Below, one piece after another: positions 8,917 through 17,023 of a DNA stretch of 64,000 nt. Each line of letters starts with the position of its first letter. Position 1 is the stretch's first letter. Position numbers and translations under genes: made by a program. The DNA is from JANLYC01 sp963750495 (GTDB taxonomy: Bacteria; Actinomycetota; Actinomycetes; Propionibacteriales; Nocardioidaceae): assembly GCA_963750495.1 (NCBI GenBank), contig CAVVQV010000004.1, positions 434,001 to 498,000 of the forward strand, read 5' to 3'. The notes under the pieces were generated by a model. It had not been told where the DNA came from. It did not search any database and saw only the letters and a list, made by a program, of their open reading frames with translations.

Positions 8917-10878
8917 ATGGCGACAGACGTAACGCTCCCCGCTCTCGGCGAAAGTGTCACCGAGGGCACTGTCACGCAATGGCTCAAGTCCGTCGGTGAC
9001 GACGTCGCCGTCGACGAACCCCTGCTCGAGGTCTCCACCGACAAGGTCGACACCGAGATCCCCTCACCGGTCGCCGGCAAGCTCCTGGAGATCAAGGCCG
9101 CCGAGGACGAGACCGTCGAGGTCGGCGCAGTGCTCGCGGTGATCGGTGACGACGGCGAGTCAGCCGGAGCTGGGACCTCGCAGGAGCAGTCCGACGGTTC
9201 GAGCGACGCCTCCGACCAGGGTGACTCCCACGAGGGTGACTCCCACGAGCAGGATGATTCCTCCGACCAGGGTGAGTCGTCCGACCAGGAAGAGCACGCG
9301 GGCGAGTCCACTCAGCAGGACCAACCCGACGAGGCACCGTCCGACGACTCCGTCGACGAAGGGGCGCACGACGAGGCACCGTCCGAGCAGGCGCCGGCAG
9401 CGCAGGCCGACGCCTCGTCCTCCGGAGGTGACGCGGTCGACGTCAAGCTGCCCGAGCTCGGTGAGAGCGTCACCGAAGGCACTGTCACGCAATGGCTCAA
9501 GTCCGTCGGTGACGACGTCGCCGTCGACGAACCCCTGCTCGAGGTCTCCACCGACAAGGTCGACACCGAGATCCCCTCACCGGTCGCCGGCAAGCTCCTG
9601 GAGATCAAGGCCGCCGAGGACGAGACCGTCGAGGTCGGCGCCGTCCTCGCGGTCATCGGCAGCGGTACGTCCACCGGCGGCAGCAGCGGCGGAGACTCCG
9701 GCCAGGCCGCGGGCGGCCACCGAGCCGAGGAGCCCGCGCAGGCCGAGGAGTCCGCACCCGCCGAGGAGTCCGCACCCGCCGAGGAGTCCGCACCCGCCGA
9801 GGAGTCCGCACCTGAGCCCGAGACGGCGAAGGAGCCCGAGACGGCGAAGGAGCCCGCAGCGGAAGCGCCGACACCTGAACCGACACGCGCCGTCCGATCG
9901 AGCGCCTCCGCCGAGAGCGACAGCCGCAGCTACGTGACTCCGTTGGTCCGCAAGCTGGCGGCCCAGCACAACATCGACCTGTCCAGCCTGTCCGGCACCG
10001 GCGTGGGTGGACGGATCCGCAAGCAGGATGTCCTCGAGGCGGCTGCCAAGGCCGACGAGGCCGCGAGGGCCTCCGAGGCACCCGCGGCACCCGCGGCACC
10101 GGCCGCGAGTGCACCCGCACCTACGCCTTCCGCGCCTCGCCCCGAGCTCAGTGCACTCCGTGGCAAGACCGAGAAGCTCAGCCGGCTGCGCAAGGTCATC
10201 GCGAGCCGCATGGTCGAGTCATTGCAGGTCTCTGCACAGCTCACCACCGTCGTCGAGGTCGACGTGACCGCGATCTCGCGGCTGCGCGACCGGGTGAAAT
10301 CGAGCTTCGAGCAGCGTGAAGGCGTCAAGCTGTCGTTCCTGCCGTTCTTCGCCAAGGCCGCGATCGACGCACTGAAGACCTACCCCCAGGTCAATGCGTC
10401 GATCGACACAGAAGCCGGAGAGGTGACGTACCACGACGGCGAACATCTCGGTGTCGCCGTCGACACCGAGCGCGGGCTCCTGGTTCCGGTGATCAAGGAC
10501 GCCGGTGACCTCTCGATCGCCGGCTTGTCACGCAAGATCGCCGACCTGGCGGCGCGCACCCGCGACAACAAGATCTCGCCCGACGAGCTGTCCGGCGGCA
10601 CGTTCACCCTGACCAACACGGGCAGCCGCGGAGCCTTGTTCGACACCCCGATCATCAACCAGCCGCAGGTGGCGATCCTCGGGACCGGCACCGTGGTGAA
10701 ACGCCCGGTCGTGATCAGTGACTCGAACCTCGGCGAGACGATCGCGATCCGCCAGATGGTCTACCTGGCACTCACCTACGACCACCGGCTCGTGGACGGG
10801 GCCGATGCCGCGCGGTTCCTGTCGACGATCAAGCAGCGCCTCGAGGAAGCCAACTTCGAGTCCGAGCTCGGCATCTAG
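8917..10878 (+). CDS. sucB: Dihydrolipoamide acyltransferase E2 with two lipoyl domains (SucB/DlaT type)
   Basis: Core acyltransferase of a 2-oxoacid dehydrogenase complex. The 653-residue protein has two lipoyl domains (about residues 3-76 and 174-247, each with the lipoylation motif EVSTDKVDTEIPSP), long acidic and Ala/Pro/Glu linkers, an E3-binding domain (YVTPLVRKLAAQHNIDLSSL) near residue 345 and a catalytic domain ending with the acyltransferase motif DHRLVDG near residue 617. In mycobacteria the protein at this locus is DlaT, the E2 of pyruvate dehydrogenase; many pipelines call it SucB. The two lipoyl domains are almost identical even at the DNA level. No E1 gene is in the window. Confidence 0.93.
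   Translation: MATDVTLPALGESVTEGTVTQWLKSVGDDVAVDEPLLEVSTDKVDTEIPSPVAGKLLEIKAAEDETVEVGAVLAVIGDDGESAGAGTSQEQSDGSSDASDQGDSHEGDSHEQDDSSDQGESSDQEEHAGESTQQDQPDEAPSDDSVDEGAHDEAPSEQAPAAQADASSSGGDAVDVKLPELGESVTEGTVTQWLKSVGDDVAVDEPLLEVSTDKVDTEIPSPVAGKLLEIKAAEDETVEVGAVLAVIGSGTSTGGSSGGDSGQAAGGHRAEEPAQAEESAPAEESAPAEESAPAEESAPEPETAKEPETAKEPAAEAPTPEPTRAVRSSASAESDSRSYVTPLVRKLAAQHNIDLSSLSGTGVGGRIRKQDVLEAAAKADEAARASEAPAAPAAPAASAPAPTPSAPRPELSALRGKTEKLSRLRKVIASRMVESLQVSAQLTTVVEVDVTAISRLRDRVKSSFEQREGVKLSFLPFFAKAAIDALKTYPQVNASIDTEAGEVTYHDGEHLGVAVDTERGLLVPVIKDAGDLSIAGLSRKIADLAARTRDNKISPDELSGGTFTLTNTGSRGALFDTPIINQPQVAILGTGTVVKRPVVISDSNLGETIAIRQMVYLALTYDHRLVDGADAARFLSTIKQRLEEANFESELGI
8965..9128 (+). repeat. First copy of a 164-bp exact repeat encoding the lipoyl domain
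   Basis: These 164 bases are identical, including all third codon positions, to 9478-9641, 513 bp downstream in the same gene. Bases flanking the block differ (for example GAG versus GAA just before it). This points to recent duplication or gene conversion. Confidence 0.9.
9478..9641 (+). repeat. Second copy of the 164-bp exact lipoyl-domain repeat
   Basis: Exact match to 8965-9128. The following linker and first codons differ between the copies. Confidence 0.9.
9742..9813 (+). repeat. Four tandem 18-bp units coding AEESAP in the E2 linker
   Basis: The unit GCCGAGGAGTCCGCACCC is repeated four times, with one base changed in the last copy. It encodes a flexible Ala/Glu/Pro linker. Two 18-bp units coding PETAKE follow immediately. 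Such arrays can vary in copy number by slippage. Confidence 0.85.
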
Positions 10879-11339
10879 CCTGGCAGGGCACTGAGGAACT
10901 GGTCCTGGCCGTCGGCGAGGTCGACGGTGAGCGGCAGCCTTTCCCAGCGGCAGCGGAAGACCATCCCCGCGTCGTCTCCGTCGCCGACCACCGTGTGGTC
11001 CCAGCTGTCCTGGCCCCCTTCAGTGGCCCTCAGGTGCACGTAGGTCGTCATCGAGGGCCCGCCGGGTTCGTCGAGGCCGAGCTCCACGAACCCGACCTGG
11101 TCGACGTACGCGAGGTCATCGAGCCCTGTCTCTTCCCGGACCTCACGCGCAGCGGCCTCCACGAGACCCTCGAACGGGAGCATGCCGCCCGCCGGGACCT
11201 GGGTGCCCGACGGGTCGGCCGGGTCGTCGTCACGGTGGTCGAAGACCAACAGCTGCGTTCCTGCAGGTGTCGACCGGGTCACATAGCAGGCCACTCGCCG
11301 CCGCACGGCATACGTCGTCACGAGGCCGAATTTACTCAA
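10875..11339 (-). CDS. NUDIX hydrolase
   Basis: A 154-residue protein with a complete Nudix box, GGMLPFEGLVEAAAREVREE followed by TGL, near residues 51-73 (pattern G-x5-E-x7-REVxEExGL). Family members hydrolyse nucleoside diphosphates linked to another moiety; the substrate is not evident. The gene converges on the E2 gene and their 3' ends overlap by 4 bp. The ATG at 11339 gives a normal beta-strand N terminus. Confidence 0.88.
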   Translation of the reverse strand: MSKFGLVTTYAVRRRVACYVTRSTPAGTQLLVFDHRDDDPADPSGTQVPAGGMLPFEGLVEAAAREVREETGLDDLAYVDQVGFVELGLDEPGGPSMTTYVHLRATEGGQDSWDHTVVGDGDDAGMVFRCRWERLPLTVDLADGQDQFLSALPG

Positions 11340-11387
11340 GATGTGCGCTGATGCGCTGCTGTGAGCTGAGCACGGCAGGATTGCGGC

Positions 11388-12284
11388 ATGAGGATCATCA
11401 TCGCCGGTAGCTCAGGTTTCCTGGGCACGGCACTCGTCAACTCGCTCCGTGACGATGGCCATCACGTCACTCGGCTGGTCCGGCGTGGGCCCCGCGCTGA
11501 CGAGGTCCGCTGGGATCCTTACTCCGGCAAGCTCGTCACCGACCTCCTCCACGACGTCGATGCCGTGGTCAACCTCGCCGGAGCGCCCTTCGTGCACTGG
11601 CCGTGGACAGCGTCGTACAAACGATCGATCCTCGAGAGCCGGGTCCGGACCACCACCACCCTGGCTGACTCGATCGCACAGCTCGTCGACAAACCGGTTC
11701 TGGTGAACGCCAGTGGCGCCGACTTCTACGGCGACGACCGTGGCGATGAACGACTCGACGAGACGGTGCCTACCGGCCCCGGGTTCCTCGCCGAGGTCGT
11801 GCGGCAGTGGGAGGCAGCGACGTCCAGCGCGAGCGAGGCCGGCGGCCGGGTGGTCAACCTTCGAACGAGTGCCGTTCTCGACAAGCGCGGTGGCCCGATC
11901 AAGGTGATGGGGATTCCTTTCCAGCTGGGCCTCGGCGGTCGCGTCGGCAACGGAAGACAGTGGTTCCCCTCGATCAGCCTGCACGACTGGTTGAGCGCGG
12001 TGACCCGCCTGATCACCGATGACTCGATGCACGGCCCGTACAACCTGACCGGACCACAGCCGGTGACGAACGCGGAGTTCACCCGCATCCTGGCGGCTCA
12101 GCTTGACCGGCCGGCGGTCCTGGTCGCACCGGCCGGCCCGCTCCGGTTCATCCTGGGCGGCTTGGCAACCGTGGTCATCGGCAGCCGCCGCGTGCTGCCG
12201 GCACGGCTTCTCGAGGCCGGCTTCACATTCGCCCATCCGACGACGATCAGCCAGGTCGAGGCGGCCTATGCCCAGGCCAGGTGA
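11388..12284 (+). CDS. TIGR01777-type NAD-dependent epimerase-like protein
   Basis: A 298-residue extended short-chain dehydrogenase-like protein beginning MRIIIAGSSGFLGTALVNSL, a dinucleotide-binding motif. The VVNLAGAPF segment near residue 60 and the C-terminal domain ending in LEAGFTFAHPTT are typical of the TIGR01777/DUF1731 family (YfcH-like). Its place between the E2 gene and lipB matches M. tuberculosis Rv2216, so it belongs to the conserved core block. The biochemical role of the family is unknown. Its end overlaps the convergent neighbour by 38 bp. Confidence 0.88.
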   Translation: MRIIIAGSSGFLGTALVNSLRDDGHHVTRLVRRGPRADEVRWDPYSGKLVTDLLHDVDAVVNLAGAPFVHWPWTASYKRSILESRVRTTTTLADSIAQLVDKPVLVNASGADFYGDDRGDERLDETVPTGPGFLAEVVRQWEAATSSASEAGGRVVNLRTSAVLDKRGGPIKVMGIPFQLGLGGRVGNGRQWFPSISLHDWLSAVTRLITDDSMHGPYNLTGPQPVTNAEFTRILAAQLDRPAVLVAPAGPLRFILGGLATVVIGSRRVLPARLLEAGFTFAHPTTISQVEAAYAQAR

Positions 12285-12885
12285 CGTCCGCAATCCGCCA
12301 CCCCGCGCTCATCCGGGCAACGGTGATCAGGTGTCGGCTCGGTCGGTCGGTCGGCAGGGCTCGCGTTGCGACGCCCCCCAGCTGATGGACCGCGGTCGCC
12401 TGCAGACGGTCGACCACCTGCAACCGGACGCGACCCGGGCGGCGAGCCACGACCCGGATGCGCTCGAAGTGCATCGTCACACCACTGACACGGAACCCCC
12501 GACGCAGGTACGCAGCCAGTCGGGCGACGTCGCGACGCAGCACCGCGCTGCCGGGCGCGAAGACCGTGGCCAGGGCGCGGGGACGGGCGGTACGCCACGC
12601 CTGCTCGCGCCTCCGGTCGAGGCGCTGGAGCACGTCTCCCCACCGGCCTTCCGCGCGACGTCCCGACGTCGGTGGCGGCGACTCCTCACCCCCGGCTCCG
12701 GCGGCGTACGACGCCTCGGGCCGGTCCCGAGCCACCTCACCCAGTGGAGTCTCGCGCAGCGCCACCAATCCGACGGCAGCGGTCGTGACGAATACCAGGA
12801 GCACACCCACGACCACCAGCACGCAGCGCCGCGACCTGATCGTCGCGGCCTGCGGGCGGCGGTGGGTGGGCACCGGGGCTGGCAT
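12247..12885 (-). CDS. Membrane-anchored hypothetical protein
   Basis: A 212-residue protein with one N-terminal membrane segment (CVLVVVGVLLVFVTTAAVGLV, about residues 21-41) after a basic cytoplasmic tail, then an extracytoplasmic Arg-rich domain of about 165 residues. No family is recognised. Antisense codon content is high here, so reality rests on the clear membrane anchor and on the lack of another gene in the gap. The start at 12885 (MPAPVPTHRR) is preferred to one 75 bp upstream. It is divergent from cfa. Confidence 0.6.
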   Translation of the reverse strand: MPAPVPTHRRPQAATIRSRRCVLVVVGVLLVFVTTAAVGLVALRETPLGEVARDRPEASYAAGAGGEESPPPTSGRRAEGRWGDVLQRLDRRREQAWRTARPRALATVFAPGSAVLRRDVARLAAYLRRGFRVSGVTMHFERIRVVARRPGRVRLQVVDRLQATAVHQLGGVATRALPTDRPSRHLITVARMSAGWRIADVTWPGHRPPRPG

Positions 12886-13016
12886 CAGCCCACCTTGCCG
12901 CAGTTCGGCTCCGTTGCGTGTGGCCTGTCCACAGGCCCCCGCGGCGGATCCGCCCGACACCCGGTGACCTGGCCCGTACCCTGGCCTGGCCAGCCGACGA
13001 CGTGAAGGACACCGCG

Positions 13017-14318
13017 TTGACTTTGTTGAAGACCACGAGCAGCCCGAGCCCGCTCATCCCCAGCTCGCGGACCACGCCGCCCCCTGGGCGGCCCGTGCGC
13101 ACCGCCGTCACCTCGGTGTACGACGCGGCCGCGAGCCGCATCGCGCGCGCCATCGTCAAGACGGCCGCCCGCCGCGTCGACGTCCGTTTCACGTTCCCGG
13201 ACGGGTCGGCGTGGGGCCCGACGACGCCCGGGACCCCGGTGTTCGCCGTGATCGAGCCGCAGGCCTTCTACCGCCGGCTCGGCCGCGACCTGAAGATGGC
13301 GTTCGGCGAGGCCTACGTGGCAGGCGAGTGGCGACCGGGTGAAGGCACCGACCTGGCCGATCTGCTCACCCCGTTCGCGCTACGGCTGGCCGACCTGGTG
13401 CCGGCACCTCTTCGCAAGCTGCGCGTCGTCATCGACCGGCGGCTTCCGCACCACACGACCAACACCCGCACCGGGTCGAAGTCGAACATCGAGGCCCACT
13501 ACGACATGTCGAACGAGCTGTTCAGCCAGTTCCTGGACGAGACCATGACCTACTCGTCCGCCTGGTTCGACGACCTCGACCACGAAGACCTCGAGACGGC
13601 GCAGCTGCGCAAGATCGACGGGATCCTCGACTACGCCGGTGTCACCGCGGGCACCCGTGTGCTCGAGATCGGCAGCGGTTGGGGATCGCTGGCGATCCGG
13701 GCCGCTGAGCGCGGAGCGACCGTCACCTCGGTCACCTTGTCGCGCGAGCAGGCGGAGCTGGGCAACCGACGCATCAAGGAACGTCGGCTCGACGACCGTG
13801 CCCACATCGAGATCCGTGACTACCGCGACGTCGAGGGTCAGTACGACGCCATCGTGTCGATCGAGATGGTCGAGGCCGTCGGCGAGGAGTTCTGGCCGAG
13901 CTACTTCTCCACGATCGACGAGCACCTGGCGCCGGGCGGCAAGGTCGCCATCCAGGCCATCCTGATGAGCCACCAGCGCATGCTCGAGACCCGCAACTCC
14001 TACGGATGGATCCAGAAGTACATCTTCCCCGGCGGCCTGATCCCGTCGATCCAGGCGATCGAGGACGTGTGCGCCGAACACACCCAGCTCCGCATCACCG
14101 ACCGGCGCGAGCTCGGCCTGCACTACGCCGAGACGCTGCGTCGCTGGCGCCGCGACTTCCTCGCGCACTGGGAGACGATCAAGCCCATCGGCTACGACGA
14201 CGACTTCCGCCGCATCTGGGAGTTCTACCTCGCCTACTGCGAGGCGGGTTTCGCCTCCCGCTATCTCGGGGTGTCACAGATCCGCTTCGCCCGGGCGGCC
14301 GAAGGCCCCGCTCACTGA
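13017..14318 (+). CDS. cfa: Cyclopropane-fatty-acyl-phospholipid synthase family protein
   Basis: Methylates double bonds of membrane phospholipid acyl chains using S-adenosylmethionine. The 433-residue protein carries the CFA/mycolic acid methyltransferase segment SNIEAHYDMSNELFSQFLDE, the SAM-binding motif VLEIGSGWGSLAIRAAERGA near residue 210 and the downstream SIEMVEAVG and RRWRRDF segments. The TTG at 13017 follows an AAGGA ribosome site by 7 bases; a GTG at 13002 is an alternative. Together with the FAD oxidoreductase and DUF1365 genes at 17-19 kb it makes a lipid-modification set, although lipBA separates them. Confidence 0.9.
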   Translation: MTLLKTTSSPSPLIPSSRTTPPPGRPVRTAVTSVYDAAASRIARAIVKTAARRVDVRFTFPDGSAWGPTTPGTPVFAVIEPQAFYRRLGRDLKMAFGEAYVAGEWRPGEGTDLADLLTPFALRLADLVPAPLRKLRVVIDRRLPHHTTNTRTGSKSNIEAHYDMSNELFSQFLDETMTYSSAWFDDLDHEDLETAQLRKIDGILDYAGVTAGTRVLEIGSGWGSLAIRAAERGATVTSVTLSREQAELGNRRIKERRLDDRAHIEIRDYRDVEGQYDAIVSIEMVEAVGEEFWPSYFSTIDEHLAPGGKVAIQAILMSHQRMLETRNSYGWIQKYIFPGGLIPSIQAIEDVCAEHTQLRITDRRELGLHYAETLRRWRRDFLAHWETIKPIGYDDDFRRIWEFYLAYCEAGFASRYLGVSQIRFARAAEGPAH

Positions 14319-14360
14319 CCTTCAGCGCTCGGCTACCGTGGAGTGCGTGGTGACCGTGCG

Positions 14361-15164
14361 ATGACCGCCGTCGACGAACGGCGCGGCAGAGTTGGCAGCG
14401 TGGGCAGAGCTGCCAGCGCGGACAACGGGATTCCCACGGTGCTGCGCTTCGAGGACGTGGGTTTCGGCGATCAGGCCATGCCGTACGACCGGGCGTGGGA
14501 CCTGCAGCGTCGGCTCCATGCGCAGCGCGTGGCAGACGAGATCAGCGACGTCGTCCTGATGCTCGAGCACCCGTCGGTCTACACCGCCGGCAAGCGCACC
14601 GAGCCACAGGACCGGCCGGTCAACGGCACCCCCGTCGTCGAGGTCGACCGCGGCGGCAAGATCACGTGGCACGGCCCCGGCCAGTTGGTCGCCTACCCGA
14701 TCACCAAGCTGCCGGCCCACGTCTACGTCGTCGACTACGTACGCCGCCTCGAGGAGGCGCTCATCCGCGCCTGTGCAGACCTCGGGGTGGCCGCCGGCCG
14801 CGTCAAGAGCCGTAGCGGGGTCTGGCTGGCGGCCGACGTCGGCGCCCCCCACCGGCCCGAACGCAAGGTCGCGGCGCTCGGCGTCCGCGTCTCACGCGGG
14901 GTCACCATGCACGGACTGGCGCTGAACTGCGACAACGCGAGCGACGGCTTCGACGCCATTGTTCCCTGCGGGATCGCCGACGCAGGTGTGACGTCCCTCA
15001 CCAGCGAGCTGGACCGGCCGGTCACCGTCGCCGAGGTGCTGCCGTTCGTCGAGCGCCACCTGGCGGACCTGCTCACCTGGGGGCCGTACGACAAGAGTCC
15101 CGACCTGGTGCGGCCGGAGAACGTGGCCGCCCCCCTCACGTACGGCCTGCGCCCGCCATCCTGA
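14361..15164 (+). CDS. lipB: Octanoyl-[ACP]:protein N-octanoyltransferase
   Basis: Transfers octanoate from acyl carrier protein to the lipoyl-domain lysine, the first step of lipoate assembly. The protein shows the LipB motifs GGKITWHGPGQLVAYP near residue 100, RKVAALGVRVSRGVTMHGLA with the catalytic Lys, and IVPCGI with the catalytic Cys. The ATG at 14361 gives 267 residues with an unconserved tail of about 25 residues before the fold; a GTG at 14343 is possible. It sits directly before lipA, and the lipoyl-domain E2 that uses the cofactor lies about 3.5 kb upstream. Confidence 0.94.
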   Translation: MTAVDERRGRVGSVGRAASADNGIPTVLRFEDVGFGDQAMPYDRAWDLQRRLHAQRVADEISDVVLMLEHPSVYTAGKRTEPQDRPVNGTPVVEVDRGGKITWHGPGQLVAYPITKLPAHVYVVDYVRRLEEALIRACADLGVAAGRVKSRSGVWLAADVGAPHRPERKVAALGVRVSRGVTMHGLALNCDNASDGFDAIVPCGIADAGVTSLTSELDRPVTVAEVLPFVERHLADLLTWGPYDKSPDLVRPENVAAPLTYGLRPPS

Positions 15165-15221
15165 CCGGCGGCGGTCACCGCGGACTTCGGCTCTGCGCCC
15201 GCACCGCGTAGGCTGGGGCGC

Positions 15222-16160
15222 GTGACGATTGCCCCTGAAGGTCGGAAAATGCTGCGCCTGGAAGTGCGCAACGCCGAAACCCCGATCGAGAAGAAGCCGG
15301 CCTGGATCAAGACCAGGGCGACGATGGGGCCGGCGTACCGCGAGCTCCAGTCGCTGGTGAAGAGCGAGGGCCTGCACACGGTCTGCCAGGAGGCCGGCTG
15401 CCCCAACATCTTCGAGTGCTGGGAGGACCGCGAGGCCACGTTCCTCATCGGGGGCGACCAGTGCACCCGACGCTGTGACTTCTGCCAGATCGACACCGGC
15501 AAGCCGCAGGCACTCGACCGTGACGAGCCACGCCGGGTGGCCGAGAGCGTGCAGACCATGGGGTTGAGGTACGCCACGATCACGGGCGTCGCCCGTGACG
15601 ACCTGCCCGATGGCGGCGCCTGGCTGTACGCCGAGACCGTGCGGCAGATCCACGAGCTCAACCCGGACACGGGCGTCGAAAACCTCATCCCCGACTTCAA
15701 CGGTGTTCCGGACCTGCTCCGCCAGGTCTTCGAGTCGCGCCCCGAGGTCCTCGCCCACAACGTCGAGACCGTGCCCCGGATCTTCAAGGGCATCCGGCCG
15801 GCGTTCCGTTACGACCGCTCCCTCGGTGTGCTGACCCAGGCCCGGGAGTTCGGACTGATCACGAAGTCCAACCTGATTCTCGGTATGGGTGAGACCCGCG
15901 ACGAGGTGTCCCAAGCCCTGCGCGACCTGTATGACGCCGGCTGCGACCTGCTCACGATCACCCAGTACCTGCGGCCGACGGTCCGCCACCACCCCATCGA
16001 GCGCTGGGTCAGGCCCGAGGAGTTCGTCGAGTTGCAGGCCGAAGCGCTCGAGATCGGCTTCGCCGGGGTCATGAGCGGGCCGCTCGTGCGGTCTTCCTAC
16101 CGCGCAGGACGTCTCTACCAACAAGCAGTAGAGTCGCGGGACGCACAGGTCTCCGCCTGA
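15222..16160 (+). CDS. lipA: Lipoyl synthase (radical SAM)
   Basis: Inserts two sulfur atoms into the protein-bound octanoyl chain. The 312-residue protein has the auxiliary-cluster motif CQEAGCPNIFEC, the radical SAM motif CTRRCDFC and the C-terminal RSSYRAG serine that ligates the auxiliary cluster. The GTG at 15222 fits the family N terminus. It forms a likely operon with lipB (57 bp gap) and the DUF4191 gene (45 bp gap). Confidence 0.97.
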   Translation: MTIAPEGRKMLRLEVRNAETPIEKKPAWIKTRATMGPAYRELQSLVKSEGLHTVCQEAGCPNIFECWEDREATFLIGGDQCTRRCDFCQIDTGKPQALDRDEPRRVAESVQTMGLRYATITGVARDDLPDGGAWLYAETVRQIHELNPDTGVENLIPDFNGVPDLLRQVFESRPEVLAHNVETVPRIFKGIRPAFRYDRSLGVLTQAREFGLITKSNLILGMGETRDEVSQALRDLYDAGCDLLTITQYLRPTVRHHPIERWVRPEEFVELQAEALEIGFAGVMSGPLVRSSYRAGRLYQQAVESRDAQVSA

Positions 16161-16205
16161 CCGCGTCACCCCAGCACCGCGAGCAACGAACGAGGACCCC
16201 GACAC

Positions 16206-16910
16206 ATGGCACGCAAGGACAAGGTCAAGGGCGAGAAGAAGCAACGCGCGCTGAGCAAGCTGGTCGAGGCGTACAAGGTGACCCGGAAGCGCGACAAGCG
16301 GGTCGGGATCGTGTGCCTGGCCTGGTTTCTCGGCGTCGGTCTCGTCGTCGGCACCATCTTCTGGATGCTGATCCACCCCCTCGCCGGGGTGGTCGTCGGC
16401 ATACCCTCCGGCGCGCTCGCCTGGATGGTCGTGTTCGGCCGCCGCGCCGAACGGGCGGCATACGCACAGATGGAGGGCCAGCCGGGTGCTGCCGCCGCCG
16501 CGTTGGGCGTACTGCGCCGCGGCTGGCAGGTGCAGCCTGCGGTGTCGGTCACCAAGAGCCAGGACATCGTGCACCGGGTCGTCGGGCGCCCCGGCATCAT
16601 CTTGATCGGTGAGGGAAACCCCCAGCGGGTCCGCAACCTGCTCGGCGTGGAGAAGAAGAAACACGCGCGGGTCGTCGGTGAGATCCCGATCTACGACATC
16701 GTCTCCGGAGACTCCGGAGACGACGCTGTCCCGATCAACCGGCTCGCCAAGCACATCATGAAGCTGCCGAAGAACATCGCCCCGGCCGACGTGACCGACG
16801 CGCTGCAACGGCTGAAGGCTCTGGACGCCATGCGTCCGCAGATGCCGATCCCGCGTGGTCCGATGCCCACCAGCGCCAAGCAGGCCCGCCAGGCCATGCG
16901 TGGCCGGTAG
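16206..16910 (+). CDS. DUF4191 family membrane protein
   Basis: A 234-residue protein with a basic N terminus, two adjacent membrane segments (about residues 36-56 and 60-78) and a soluble C-terminal domain with basic ends. It fits the DUF4191 family, which directly follows lipA in many actinobacteria (M. tuberculosis Rv2219 position). The function is unknown; the conserved position suggests a link to lipoate or envelope physiology. An AACGAGGA ribosome site precedes the ATG. Confidence 0.88.
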   Translation: MARKDKVKGEKKQRALSKLVEAYKVTRKRDKRVGIVCLAWFLGVGLVVGTIFWMLIHPLAGVVVGIPSGALAWMVVFGRRAERAAYAQMEGQPGAAAAALGVLRRGWQVQPAVSVTKSQDIVHRVVGRPGIILIGEGNPQRVRNLLGVEKKKHARVVGEIPIYDIVSGDSGDDAVPINRLAKHIMKLPKNIAPADVTDALQRLKALDAMRPQMPIPRGPMPTSAKQARQAMRGR

Positions 16911-17023
16911 CCACGACGCCGCAGATGGGGACGGTGGGCATCCGGCGGCGGCGCCGTGACGAATCATGGGTGTGACCACTCCCCTGCCGTTCGCCGGGCG
17001 TCCGCTGTTCGAGCACGGCTGCG

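Noticed and set aside
7197..9311. A 704-codon open frame on the minus strand across lpdA and the E2 gene
   Set aside because: It is the antisense of two certain genes; its translation is low-complexity, without domains, and arises from high GC at third positions.
9742..9855. CRISPR-like array
   Set aside because: The 18-bp units have no spacers and are in-frame coding repeats of the E2 linker.
14892..16979. A 695-codon minus-strand open frame across lipB, lipA and the DUF4191 gene
   Set aside because: Antisense shadow of three well-supported genes with no recognisable protein features.
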